Made by a program: the position numbers and the translations under genes. From an uncultured Verrucomicrobiota bacterium (GTDB taxonomy: Bacteria > Verrucomicrobiota > Verrucomicrobiia > Limisphaerales > UBA1412), in the NCBI GenBank assembly GCA_944389455.1, contig CALXMK010000018.1:1-50438 (forward strand): a stretch of 50,438 nucleotides of DNA. Direction: 5' to 3'. The notes below the pieces were generated by a model. It worked only from the letters and a program-made list of their open reading frames with translations, did no database searches and was not told where the DNA came from. Below, one piece after another: positions 33,772-42,526 of this stretch; the stretch's first letter is position 1, and every line of letters begins with the position of its first letter.

Positions 33772-35781
33772 TTAAATATTGAAGTATGGCTTTGGAACGT
33801 CTGAAAGAATCCCTCCAATATTAAGATCAGAAACACCTTTCATATGTTCGATATGCTTGTTTAGGAGAAACTTATTTGTTTTCTCAAAGGTAGATGTAAT
33901 AATGATTTCTTCTGTAATCTGTGCCAGTTGGATGCTTAATAGTATGTTCTTTTCGTTGGCGATTGTTTCCAAAATTACATGATCATATTCTGAGAGTAAT
34001 AATTCAATATCAAATTTAAGTAAATCTATTTCCGGGTTATTCATGGATAAATTGTTTAAAAAGATATAATATCCTTGATCCCCGATTTTTTTAACGGCAA
34101 TCATCTTTTGTGACAATTCATCGTTTTCCAGAGGGGTTAGATTTATGATATCTGTCGCTTGAGATGCAGGTAAGCAATGGAGACGGAATATTTTAATTCC
34201 ATTTATTAATAAAGCATTTTGTGTTTGTTGTAGAATGTCTTCTAAATCTGGAGTAGGATCAAACTTAAGAAAGATGCTTTTTTTATTCTTTGAGAATTGC
34301 TTAAGCTTTTCCAACATATTTTGAAATGAGGTAATGACAATATTTTTAGAATGATCTTCTCTGGCAGCAAGTTCACCTAGATTTGCAATATGAAGTGCTG
34401 TTTTATACTCAGAGGAGGAGAAAATGCGAAGTCTGAAAATTTGATAAGCGACAAGAACAAATAGAAATAAAAGTGAAGCTGAGATTCCGACTATTATGAC
34501 TAAGAATTTAGTATGATTTGTTTTTGAATAAGCTTTAGATGCGAGCTCAAAGATTGTGACATCAGGCAGAGAAGTCCCAATCAAGTATTCTAGATCACTG
34601 ATTTTATCCAGAATATTGCCATTTCTTTGGCGAAGTCTATCTTCTTCAATTGTAAGATTGTTATATTGTTCGCGTCTGTTGATGAGATCTTTGATTTCAT
34701 CTTCTCTTTTTGTGAGGTCGTTTTCGTATTGTTCAATCTGTGCTATGAGAGTCTTTTTCTGGATATCATACGTAGCAAGGTCACTTTGAAGCTTACTGTA
34801 AACAGGATTAAGTCTGAGAACAGAGATATCTGGAATTTGATTGGAAGAGTTTAAATTGCGTTCCAGAATCTCAATTTCATCTTTGATAACTTGCACTTTA
34901 GGGTTTTCTTCGGTATAGCGTTTAAGGAGTGATTCTAGCTCAGCTTTTTTACCGGTTAATCCTAGAGAGCTTCTGTTATCGATATGTTGTTCGGAATCTA
35001 TCATCTGAGGTGTCTGACTCATATGTTCTTTGATAGAATTGATAGTGATATCAATAGTCTTAAGCTCGATAAGGAGTTCCTCTTTTTTAAATGCGTAGGA
35101 AGAGAGATCTAAGTTTTTACTGGAAAGCTCTATATCGGGGGAGAGCAATGAGTTTTCGGAATAAAGATTTTTTTTCCGAATTTGGATTTGCGAGATATCC
35201 CGATCGATGTTAGTCATCTGTTTTTGATAGTCTTGGATGACTTTAAACATGGATTGATTTTGATAGTCGGTGTAGGCTTTAATTCCCTGATTGGCGACTT
35301 CATTGGCGATGGTCACTGCCAAGTCGGGATTGTTTGCGTAGGCTGTAATAAGGATAGTGGGTGAATTTCTCCTTTCTTGGGCGACTTCAACATTACCGAC
35401 TAAAGTGGGAGTGAAGTTAGATTTAGAGAGAAGTTTAAGTTTTTCAGAAACAAGGTTTCGAGTTTTTTGAGAGGTGAAAAACTGCAAAATGGTTCCTGTA
35501 TCCATGTTTTCATAATACTTGGGAACTTTGCTTGAACGGGATTGGTGAAGTACCTTAGCGTGTGCAAGCCATCTTTCACTAGATATTGTGTTTGTTACAG
35601 TAATGAAAATAACGGAAAGTAAACAGGCTATGCCGAAAACGAGTAGTATCCATTTCCATTTTGATTTTAGATATAAGAAAAGATAGCGAGGATCTATCCA
35701 AAAAATTCTTAAATAAGATGGAAAATTATCGTTTCCTCCTATTTTTTTATTTAAATCTACTTTATTAAATTCCAGAGACAT
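33772..35781 (-). CDS. Wzz/GumC-like chain-length determinant with degenerate tyrosine-kinase domain
   Basis: Inner-membrane co-polymerase coupling synthesis to export. Two hydrophobic helices (~45-62 and ~415-440) flank a long periplasmic coiled-coil region (~100-400). After the second helix comes a ~200-residue cytoplasmic domain. Its closing part (DHVILETIANEKN, QITEEIIITSTFEKTNKFLL, VSDLNIGGILSDVPKPYF) follows the pattern of bacterial tyrosine kinases (BY-kinases), but no Walker A loop is present in the earlier part and no Tyr cluster ends the chain. It is therefore probably a non-catalytic relic. ATG 35781, preceded by GAGAG, is chosen over a TTG at 35805 that would overlap the upstream gene. 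Confidence 0.88.
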   Translation of the reverse strand: MSLEFNKVDLNKKIGGNDNFPSYLRIFWIDPRYLFLYLKSKWKWILLVFGIACLLSVIFITVTNTISSERWLAHAKVLHQSRSSKVPKYYENMDTGTILQFFTSQKTRNLVSEKLKLLSKSNFTPTLVGNVEVAQERRNSPTILITAYANNPDLAVTIANEVANQGIKAYTDYQNQSMFKVIQDYQKQMTNIDRDISQIQIRKKNLYSENSLLSPDIELSSKNLDLSSYAFKKEELLIELKTIDITINSIKEHMSQTPQMIDSEQHIDNRSSLGLTGKKAELESLLKRYTEENPKVQVIKDEIEILERNLNSSNQIPDISVLRLNPVYSKLQSDLATYDIQKKTLIAQIEQYENDLTKREDEIKDLINRREQYNNLTIEEDRLRQRNGNILDKISDLEYLIGTSLPDVTIFELASKAYSKTNHTKFLVIIVGISASLLFLFVLVAYQIFRLRIFSSSEYKTALHIANLGELAAREDHSKNIVITSFQNMLEKLKQFSKNKKSIFLKFDPTPDLEDILQQTQNALLINGIKIFRLHCLPASQATDIINLTPLENDELSQKMIAVKKIGDQGYYIFLNNLSMNNPEIDLLKFDIELLLSEYDHVILETIANEKNILLSIQLAQITEEIIITSTFEKTNKFLLNKHIEHMKGVSDLNIGGILSDVPKPYFNI

Positions 35782-35786
35782 AACTC

Positions 35787-36875
35787 TCAATTCAATTGTT
35801 TCCAAATGCTGCGATAGATAAGACTAGTTTTATGTGAGATTGGTTCTTCTAGAATCATAAGTTCTATCATTCCTATCGTAGCGTAAATATAAGGTGAAAG
35901 GAAAGGATTATTTTTTATTTTGAGCTTGGTAAAACTTTTTCTTAAGAGAAGACTTTGTTTAATACTTTTAAGTTTTTGAGCTAGATTTAAATATTTTAGT
36001 GTATAAAGTAATTCTTGGAGAGAGTCAATTACTTGTTTGCAAAGTTTTAAAGTATTTTTAAAATGGATTATATAATAATTTTTCTCAAAAAAAATTGGAT
36101 TTTGTTTGAATGTCAAGGCTGTAGAATAAGTTTCTTGGAGATTTTTAAGTAGTGAGGGGGAAATTTTTCCTTGCAGTTGACTCAGATTTTGAAGTCTGTT
36201 TTTGGTTTTAAAGGTGTACAAATTATTTGCTATCAGAATGGCATCAGTACAAGCCAGAAGAGCTTTATTGATATTTTTGGCGATGAAATCTCGCTCTTCA
36301 ATTGTTAATGGGGTCTTTTTTTGCAGCCTCTGATGTGCTAAAAATAATCCGAAGACTCTATTCATCAACAATTTGCCTATTTCAGAAGGAGCAATATGGA
36401 TTGGGAGTGGGAGAAAGTCTTTTTTAAATTGTTTTTCATCTCCTATTACCAAAATGGAGCCAAGAATCATTTCTCTCCACATGAGGATATTACGACGATT
36501 ACGGATATAACGACTCGTATAAGCTTTGCTAAAATCGACGTCTATTCCAAGACGATTATGCCATTTGGAGGCATAATTAGATAAAAAGAGGTTAATTTGT
36601 GCTTTTTGCTTACAAGATATGGGATGTGTAATAACAAAGAAGTCTAAATCGTTATAGAGTTTCAGAGAAGGATTGGTGGTGGAGATTTTGAGAATGCCAC
36701 CTTCGCCTCGGCCATAGCCTCCCCCAAGAACTAGGTATTTGATAAAAGGAGCACTAGAAGATGAGGAAATATCTTTACGAATTTGGGTTAGTGTATTATC
36801 CAGGAGTGTTTCAATTTGAGGTTCATATTCAAAAGTATATTTTGATTTTCTAGTTGCACAGAGCCGATTACTCAT
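35787..36875 (-). CDS. Polymerase-beta-fold nucleotidyltransferase-like protein
   Basis: The N-terminal third carries the nucleotidyltransferase signature: LGGGYGRGEGGIL (~51-63) for the Gly-rich loop, NDLDFFVIT (~76-84) with the paired metal-binding Asp residues, and GIDVDFSKAY (~110-119) for the third acid. The remaining ~240 residues are helical and Lys-rich, with no recognised domain. The target is unknown: it could nucleotidylate a small molecule or a protein. It lies inside the exopolysaccharide operon, between the fusion protein and the Wzz-like gene, with short gaps. No toxin-antitoxin partner of HEPN type is visible. Confidence 0.75.
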   Translation of the reverse strand: MSNRLCATRKSKYTFEYEPQIETLLDNTLTQIRKDISSSSSAPFIKYLVLGGGYGRGEGGILKISTTNPSLKLYNDLDFFVITHPISCKQKAQINLFLSNYASKWHNRLGIDVDFSKAYTSRYIRNRRNILMWREMILGSILVIGDEKQFKKDFLPLPIHIAPSEIGKLLMNRVFGLFLAHQRLQKKTPLTIEERDFIAKNINKALLACTDAILIANNLYTFKTKNRLQNLSQLQGKISPSLLKNLQETYSTALTFKQNPIFFEKNYYIIHFKNTLKLCKQVIDSLQELLYTLKYLNLAQKLKSIKQSLLLRKSFTKLKIKNNPFLSPYIYATIGMIELMILEEPISHKTSLIYRSIWKQLN

Positions 36876-36961
36876 AATTTCAGGAGTGCTTTTTAAAAGG
36901 GTTATAGAAAGAGCTGTTGGCGGTAATCTCGAGAAAATATAAAGTAAAGAAGAGAAGAGTG

Positions 36962-38311
36962 CTAGGAGAAAAATCTATGTATAAAAAAACGGGAAATAAG
37001 AGCGATATCGGAGAATATTGTCCGATTTTGCTTATAATATAAGTCTCCGGTAATTTTCTCGACAAAGTCGGGTGGCCGAATTGATTCAGAGTAATTAAAG
37101 ACACCCGGAGAATAATTTTTATATCGATTAGTTAAATCTAAATGAGTTTCACGATTCCAGATGGTATCTCCGACTAGAGAGAGTTTGCCTTGGAGTGCCT
37201 GGCACAGTAGTGGAACCTTATCTAAGGATAAGCGGAAAAACCATTTTTCTTTTGTAGAAAATTGCTTCGTATAAATAGGAAGTTTATAAGAAGAATCAAT
37301 TCCATCCGTTGTTTGATAAGTAATATAGCTTTGTGGTTTAATACCTATTTTTTTGAAAAAGAGGTAAAGAGGTCCCAGAGGAATTAAAATGAGGAATGCA
37401 ACAATGCCGGCAATAGTCTTATAAAAATATCTTTGAAGGGGGTTATTATGAATTTGTGAGGCGAAGATTTTGGTGGAGAAATCAATTTTAACTCCGCTAA
37501 AGGGGTCTATAAGCCGATAGAAAGTGATGATCTTCTTTTTAAGAAAGAGAGAAGGACTGATATAAGTTCTTCCAAAGACAATGGAGTCCCTGATTTGAGT
37601 TTCTTGGTCAATAATACAGGAGTCCCCTATAATAGAGCCAGACTCTATTTGAGCAGTATTTTCAATATGTGTATTATCTCCAATAATAAAAGGAGGATTA
37701 AGAGTTGCGCCGGGTCTAATAGAGACATTCATACCGATAAAGACATGTTTCTCTTGTCCGTATCCTTTCATAAAAAGATGTTCAGTCCATTGTGAAAGGA
37801 GATTCATATTGAGTGAGTAGTAGGAGAGAAGAGAATGGAGGCCTATCTCTTGACAAGAGGGCAGCGATTTTTGTGCAAGAACGGTAGAGCCATCGGCAGA
37901 GGAGATAGTTTTAATCTGTTGATTGCGCTGGATAGACCAAAGAGGCTCCTCTTTCGAAAATTCTGGATTAGAATAAAGTGGGAAAAAAAATCCTTCTATC
38001 CAAATTAAACTGGGTTCAGAAAAGAAATTGGGATGTTTTTTGCGAATCTTTTCCAGAGAGACAGTATAGGCACTATCATCAATCTCTAGCTTAATGCCCC
38101 ATTTGCCTCCATCTTCCAAGAGCTGGGTGAGAGCTTCATGAGGACCATCCAGCAGAACAAGGACAGTGTCCGGTTTGCAAAGGGCACAATACTCCATGTA
38201 GTATTCAATCAGAGGCTTACCCAGTATTGGCAGAAAATATGGATAGACTTCCGGGAAATACTCTTTAAGCCATTTTTCTTTAGGAGAAGATAGATTGAGG
38301 ATGATTTGCAT
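36962..38311 (-). CDS. Fusion: nucleotidyltransferase-like, left-handed beta-helix and degenerate sugar-phosphate transferase
   Basis: Three parts are visible. Residues ~20-120 resemble the start of NDP-sugar pyrophosphorylases (ILGKPLIEYYMEYCALCKPD) but lack the initial Gly-rich nucleotide loop. Residues ~188-265 form a left-handed beta-helix of hexapeptide repeats (FIGMNVSIRPGATLNPPFII, IIGDSCIIDQETQI). Residues ~293-449 resemble the initiating sugar transferase: a membrane helix (~297-318), then SLDKVPLLCQALQGKLSLVG. The catalytic Asp-Glu pair is Asp364-Lys365 and the Gly-Pro-Arg-Pro motif is absent, so this part is probably inactive. It lies directly after the intact transferase gene. It could act as a regulator or partner of that enzyme. 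Confidence 0.72.
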   Translation of the reverse strand: MQIILNLSSPKEKWLKEYFPEVYPYFLPILGKPLIEYYMEYCALCKPDTVLVLLDGPHEALTQLLEDGGKWGIKLEIDDSAYTVSLEKIRKKHPNFFSEPSLIWIEGFFFPLYSNPEFSKEEPLWSIQRNQQIKTISSADGSTVLAQKSLPSCQEIGLHSLLSYYSLNMNLLSQWTEHLFMKGYGQEKHVFIGMNVSIRPGATLNPPFIIGDNTHIENTAQIESGSIIGDSCIIDQETQIRDSIVFGRTYISPSLFLKKKIITFYRLIDPFSGVKIDFSTKIFASQIHNNPLQRYFYKTIAGIVAFLILIPLGPLYLFFKKIGIKPQSYITYQTTDGIDSSYKLPIYTKQFSTKEKWFFRLSLDKVPLLCQALQGKLSLVGDTIWNRETHLDLTNRYKNYSPGVFNYSESIRPPDFVEKITGDLYYKQNRTIFSDIALISRFFIHRFFS

Positions 38312-38317
38312 GTTTGT

Positions 38318-39043
38318 CTAGTAAGCGCCTTTGCCTGTTACTACCACATAGACTGTTTTGATCAAAATCCAAATATCAACAAAGAAATTATGATTCCTTA
38401 TATATTCTTTATCCAGATTAACTTGTTGTTTAAAAGGAATATCGCTTCTGCCAGAAATTTGCCAAATGCAGGTGAGTCCGGGTTTAATATGAAGACGTTT
38501 ACGGTCTTCAAGGGTATATTGTTGAACTTCAGCAGGAAGTGGAGGACGAGGACCAACCAGACTCATGTTCCCTTCAAGTACATTAATCAGTTGGGGCAGT
38601 TCATCAATTGAGTATTTACGGATAAACTTGCCGACGCGGGTAATGCGTGGATCGTTTTTCATTTTAAAGATGACTCCATCTTTACTTTCATTTTGAGCCA
38701 GCAGCTGGGCTTTCTCGCTTTCTGCAAGGGTACGCATCGATCTAAATTTATAGAATTGGAAATGTTTTCCATTTTGCCCAACTCGGATTTGTTTAAAGAT
38801 AATAGGACCTTTAGATTCGAGCTTAATAGCAATTGCTACTGTAATCAGCAATGGAGAGAGTATAATCAGACTGATAACAGAGGAGACAATATCAATGCAG
38901 CGCTTAAGGACTCTGGAAAACCAGATTGCGGCGCTCCAGGTGAAAATTTTAAGATCTTTGAAAAAGATCTTGGAGTATCGATTTTTATGTTCTATGGAAA
39001 AGAGAATATATTCTTTTTCAGTGTGAACAGTAGTCAACTTCAT
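38318..39043 (-). CDS. Undecaprenyl-phosphate sugar-1-phosphate transferase (initiating enzyme)
   Basis: Starts the repeat unit by moving a sugar-1-phosphate from a UDP-sugar to undecaprenyl phosphate. One hydrophobic re-entrant helix (~50-73) is followed by [20 protein letters not shown] and YKFRSMR. The catalytic pair is Asp147-Glu148 in [20 protein letters not shown], followed by GPRPPLP. The C-terminus has [16 protein letters not shown] and the final DIWILIKTV segment. At 241 residues it is the short catalytic form, lacking the polytopic N-terminal half of WbaP. It is the first biosynthetic gene of the operon. Confidence 0.94.
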   Translation of the reverse strand: MKLTTVHTEKEYILFSIEHKNRYSKIFFKDLKIFTWSAAIWFSRVLKRCIDIVSSVISLIILSPLLITVAIAIKLESKGPIIFKQIRVGQNGKHFQFYKFRSMRTLAESEKAQLLAQNESKDGVIFKMKNDPRITRVGKFIRKYSIDELPQLINVLEGNMSLVGPRPPLPAEVQQYTLEDRKRLHIKPGLTCIWQISGRSDIPFKQQVNLDKEYIRNHNFFVDIWILIKTVYVVVTGKGAY

Positions 39044-39057
39044 AATAGATAAAAGTT

Positions 39058-39384
39058 TTAGTTTTCGGAGTTTTTAAATTGGTTAAAGAGAATAGTTATC
39101 TGAGAGATTAGAGTCTCGCAAGTTTGAAAATCCCCTTCTTTGGTTTTAAGTTCTAATTCTTTGGCCAATGTTTCCAATTCAATAAAATGACAATTTCCGG
39201 CAGTCCCTTTGATAGTATGAGCCGCCTTAATCCAATTTCGCTGATGTTCTTGGACGGGGAGAATAAATTTATTTATATTCTCTTCAATCGATTGGATTGA
39301 TTCCTTCAGAAGGATGAGCGCGTCTTCTTTTTCTACTTCAAAGGATTGGATAAAATATTCAGTGATCTGTTTCCGGGTTGTCAT
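39058..39384 (-). CDS. Histidine phosphotransfer (HPt) protein
   Basis: Single-domain phosphorelay intermediate of 108 residues. A four-helix bundle carries the phospho-accepting His56 in KAAHTIKGTAGNCHF. It overlaps the 3' end of the receiver-phosphatase gene by 26 nt, so the two are translationally coupled and probably exchange phosphate through the receiver domain. No sensor histidine kinase is encoded nearby, so the kinase must lie elsewhere. Confidence 0.88.
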   Translation of the reverse strand: MTTRKQITEYFIQSFEVEKEDALILLKESIQSIEENINKFILPVQEHQRNWIKAAHTIKGTAGNCHFIELETLAKELELKTKEGDFQTCETLISQITILFNQFKNSEN

Positions 39385-41035
39385 AATAGATGTTAAAGAT
39401 AGTTTCGTTTAACTCATCAGCAAGACGGGTTCTGGAGACCCCATCGGCAAGATTTTTTATAAGGAAGATCCCTCTTCCATGATCTACATGATGTTCATTC
39501 AGAATATCAACATCTTTATTTGAAGTGTTTTCAAAAGAGAGATCCCAGGAGACACCTTTGTCAAAGATTCTTATAAAGAGCTGTTTTTGTTGAGAGACTG
39601 AACTTAGTTGAAGACAGATAAGAATAACAGGCCTCCTTCCTTCGATGGAATTTAATCCATGGATTACAATATTATTGAGAAATTCGGAAAGAAGCAGTTG
39701 AGCTTTGAAGCCGAGTTGTTCTGAGTTTGTTTTTGCTAGGATCCAATTATAAGCGGATGTGGCAAAAGAATCTATCTCCAGCAGCTGAGGGGGAACGATA
39801 TAGATAGCAGATGTCTCAGTAAATGCGTATGAGTTGGAAACGATGGTACATTCGTTTGGATGAACAGGAAGTATGGAAATAAGAGTAATATCATCTGTAA
39901 TTCTCTGATATCCTGTTTTAAAGATTAAATCCATGACTCGATATAATGAGTTGTAACAGCCTCCACGTTTGTCAGAAGATGAGATGGCATCTTTAAGCAG
40001 TTTAATGGAAAAGGATTCTCCATTTTCATTTTGCAAATCTGTCAGACCATCTGTATAGCCATAAATAATTGAGTCCTTTGGAAGTGTGAGAATAACATTG
40101 TCTTTAGCAGAGTAAGTGGTTTTAGGAATCATTCCCACAGGAAGATTTCCAACTTTGGAATTGGAGGAAGAGAAAAAACCTTGTGAGAAGCTGTAAAAAA
40201 TGAAATCTGGATGTCCTGCTGATTGATAGGAGAATTGATTTGTCTCTAGATTCAAGATAGCCACCAAACAGGTCATATAATGTAGGGTGTCAATATCGTC
40301 AAAGAAACGTTGCATTCGGTTGAGCACCTCATGTGGCTGAATATCTTCAAGGGATGAGTTCCAGAGGAAATCAACAATAGCATTGTAGACAGCTGTCATA
40401 CAAAGTGCTGATTGAATTCCGTGCCCTGAAATATCACCAATGATTATCAGATAGCTTTTGGAGCTGAGTTTAAATGTATTAAAAACATCTCCGGTAATCT
40501 CCATATAAGGTCGATAGAACCGTTCTGAAAAAATATTGTAATTTAATGAAACCCAGTTAGGAATAATGGCTCTTTGGATAGTGCCTGCTTGAGAGATATC
40601 GTTTTCAATTTCTGAGTAGTAGTTTTCTCTCTCTCTCTCATATTGAACCATAGCCATAATATGGTTAATGAGGATAATCAAATCAGATTTTTTAAAGTTC
40701 TTATTTTGATAATAAGTATTTCTGTCGGAGGTGATTTCGCGGAGGAGAGAACCTTGAGAATCATCAACCTTTGCTGTTAGGAGAATAATGGGGATATTTT
40801 TGCTTTTAGCACGAACCAAATTACGGAGTTCCAGTCCCGTAATTCCAGGCATCAGGATATCAAAGATGAGCAGATCATATTTGTTCTGCTCAAATTTAAT
40901 CATAGCGTCAATTGCGTTGGAACAGGTTGTTAAGGTATACAAAGGAGAATTTAAACAAATTTCAAGAGTTTTTCTCATGAAACTGTCGTCATCCACTGCA
41001 AGGATTTTTATTGCTTGATTGTCAAATGTATGCAA
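39359..41035 (-). CDS. Receiver - PP2C (SpoIIE-type) phosphatase - HATPase regulator
   Basis: Three domains. The receiver (~8-125) has the acidic pocket VDDD and phospho-acceptor Asp59 in LLIFDILMPG, and Lys89. The PP2C/SpoIIE phosphatase (~145-400) has metal ligands Asp180 in EITGDVF, Asp198 in IGDISGHG, and later YGYTDGLTD and TDDITLIS. The C-terminal HATPase-like anti-sigma kinase domain (~425-555) has LLSEFLNNIVIHGL, FDKGVSWD and HGRGIFLIKNLAD. This is the layout of partner-switching regulators that dephosphorylate or phosphorylate a STAS antagonist. The start is TTG: the codon immediately upstream is a stop and the next ATG lies inside the receiver. It is the first gene of the exopolysaccharide operon. 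Confidence 0.9.
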   Translation of the reverse strand: MHTFDNQAIKILAVDDDSFMRKTLEICLNSPLYTLTTCSNAIDAMIKFEQNKYDLLIFDILMPGITGLELRNLVRAKSKNIPIILLTAKVDDSQGSLLREITSDRNTYYQNKNFKKSDLIILINHIMAMVQYERERENYYSEIENDISQAGTIQRAIIPNWVSLNYNIFSERFYRPYMEITGDVFNTFKLSSKSYLIIIGDISGHGIQSALCMTAVYNAIVDFLWNSSLEDIQPHEVLNRMQRFFDDIDTLHYMTCLVAILNLETNQFSYQSAGHPDFIFYSFSQGFFSSSNSKVGNLPVGMIPKTTYSAKDNVILTLPKDSIIYGYTDGLTDLQNENGESFSIKLLKDAISSSDKRGGCYNSLYRVMDLIFKTGYQRITDDITLISILPVHPNECTIVSNSYAFTETSAIYIVPPQLLEIDSFATSAYNWILAKTNSEQLGFKAQLLLSEFLNNIVIHGLNSIEGRRPVILICLQLSSVSQQKQLFIRIFDKGVSWDLSFENTSNKDVDILNEHHVDHGRGIFLIKNLADGVSRTRLADELNETIFNIYYDNPETDH

Positions 41036-41591
41036 CTAAAAGAATATTTACTTGATACTAAATAATAGATTCGATTCTTTAATATTACCTCAAAAGCAAG
41101 ATATAGATTTCTTGCTTGTTCTACAGAGAATGTTATACGTTCAGGAATTTTTTTGTTCTTTTTCTCTGAAAGAAAGTCTTAAAAAAGACCTGTGTCAGGT
41201 TAAATAAAAAAGACCTATTTGTCAAGAGGATAAAAACTTGTGTTTCTGTTGGAATAATTGTATAAGGGATCATGACAGGATAGAAGTATAAGTAATATTT
41301 TAAGCCAGTCCAGACAGGGGAAAAATAAAATCTTATTGTTTGATTTGAAAGTAAAATCGAAATGATCAGATAGTGCGGATTGAATAAAAAACGAAGAAAT
41401 TTTTTATTTTTGAGGTTTTGAAATTTAAGTTAAGTGGAATCGGAGGATGTTTTCGAAACTCAAGGTTTCTAAAAGTTTTTTGGAGTGAATTGCAGAAATA
41501 TAAGAATAAAAAGGAAAGTTTTTTTATTTTCAGAGTCTTCAGACTGGACAAAAGGACCAAGAGTCTGCGATAATAAAGGCGGGTTTGAGCT
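41036..41591. other. 556-bp AT-rich intergenic region between divergent genes
   Basis: No convincing gene is present. It must hold the promoter of the exopolysaccharide operon (minus) and of the unknown 278-residue protein (plus). Visible details: a short minus-strand hairpin around 41186-41201 followed by T residues on that strand, which could be an attenuator; an 11-nt direct repeat AAAAAAGACCT at about 41181 and 41207; and complementary CAGACT/AGTCTG elements near 41540-41568, just before the plus-strand gene. None of these is strong evidence alone. Confidence 0.4.
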
Positions 41592-42428
41592 ATGAGTACA
41601 AAACTGGCCGATCTTTTAAGTGTTTCTCCAGAAAGTTTGGAGCGAAGCGGGGTTTTCAATGCTTTTGTAAACCGTGATTCTCTTGTATATATTGATCCTC
41701 ATGCTCTGCTAAAAGCTAAGACACCAGAGCTACAACAGGCAGGACATCGTTTTCGCCGTTATTTTTCGGGGTTGATAAGGCTTCTGCAGGTCTCGGGCAG
41801 AAGTGATGATGTTTTTTATTCAGAGGTTTTGACAGAACTGCGCACGGCCGATTTGGGGTTTCATTTCTCTCATGCGATTAGCCGCGGAGTCTGCGGAATG
41901 AAACCGGATATGGGGGCTGGCGTGACTGCAACGGCCCGTAAATTTATTCGGGCTGGAGTCACGGAAGCGGAGTTATTCCCGTTGGTTGCTGTACTGGAAG
42001 GAGTAGAAATGAAGCGTGCGGGAGGAATGATTGCTAAGATTATTCTGCCGAATCTCTTTGAATATACACAAAGAGTAGTGCAGGAGCTTAATATTGAGAG
42101 CGGCCTCTTCCGGTATGCTGGAAAATCATGGCAAGTACCTTTCCATCCACTGGATTCTAAGCCAATTATTTTGATGCCGATGGAGTTATTAAGTCTCAAG
42201 CCGGCTGCTTATGATTGGAGACAGGATGAGCTCATTTCTGAGGATAATGATCTGGTGCGAATGATGGTTGTTCCTCAATTAGGTGAAAACTGGAAGGCGG
42301 CGTTTGATAACTGCTTTCCATCAGTGATTAAAAAGGTCATGTTGCTTCATCCCTCACTGATGAATGATATGATTCGTCTTTATAGAGCAAAGCCGGGTAA
42401 TCCGTTGCTTCCCTCTATGGTAGTTTAA
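41592..42428 (+). CDS. Conserved-looking protein of unknown function
   Basis: I do not recognise a family. The 278-residue chain has no signal peptide or membrane helix and reads as a soluble mixed helix/strand protein. Notable stretches are GVFNAFVNRDSLVYIDPHAL (~20-39), FRRYFSGLIRLLQVSGRSDD, an Arg/Gly-rich ISRGVCGMKPDMGAGV (~96-111) and a hydrophobic ILMPMELLSLKPAAYDW. The composition and codon use look like those of a normal gene and the frame is open throughout. A terminator lies between it and lysS. It does not resemble any part of the polysaccharide locus upstream. Confidence 0.7.
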   Translation: MSTKLADLLSVSPESLERSGVFNAFVNRDSLVYIDPHALLKAKTPELQQAGHRFRRYFSGLIRLLQVSGRSDDVFYSEVLTELRTADLGFHFSHAISRGVCGMKPDMGAGVTATARKFIRAGVTEAELFPLVAVLEGVEMKRAGGMIAKIILPNLFEYTQRVVQELNIESGLFRYAGKSWQVPFHPLDSKPIILMPMELLSLKPAAYDWRQDELISEDNDLVRMMVVPQLGENWKAAFDNCFPSVIKKVMLLHPSLMNDMIRLYRAKPGNPLLPSMVV

Positions 42429-42468
42429 TTTATTAGAAATACTCTTTTTTAAATAGAAAAGATAGGAT

Positions 42469-42508
42469 CCAAAAGGCATTCGTAGCAGTTTGCCTTTTGG
42501 TGTTTTTT
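42469..42508 (+). terminator. Rho-independent terminator before lysS
   Basis: CCAAAAGGCA (42469-42478) pairs with TGCCTTTTGG (42491-42500), followed by TGTTTTTT. It ends the preceding gene. It also lies 18 nt before the lysS start codon, immediately before the ribosome site, so it could act as an attenuator if transcription reads through from upstream. Confidence 0.8.
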
Positions 42509-42526
42509 AGGAGAATTTAAAATTTT

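Noticed and set aside
35787..36875. Toxin-antitoxin nucleotidyltransferase (MNT-HEPN type)
   Set aside because: The protein is much longer than MNT antitoxins, has no HEPN partner and is embedded in a polysaccharide operon.
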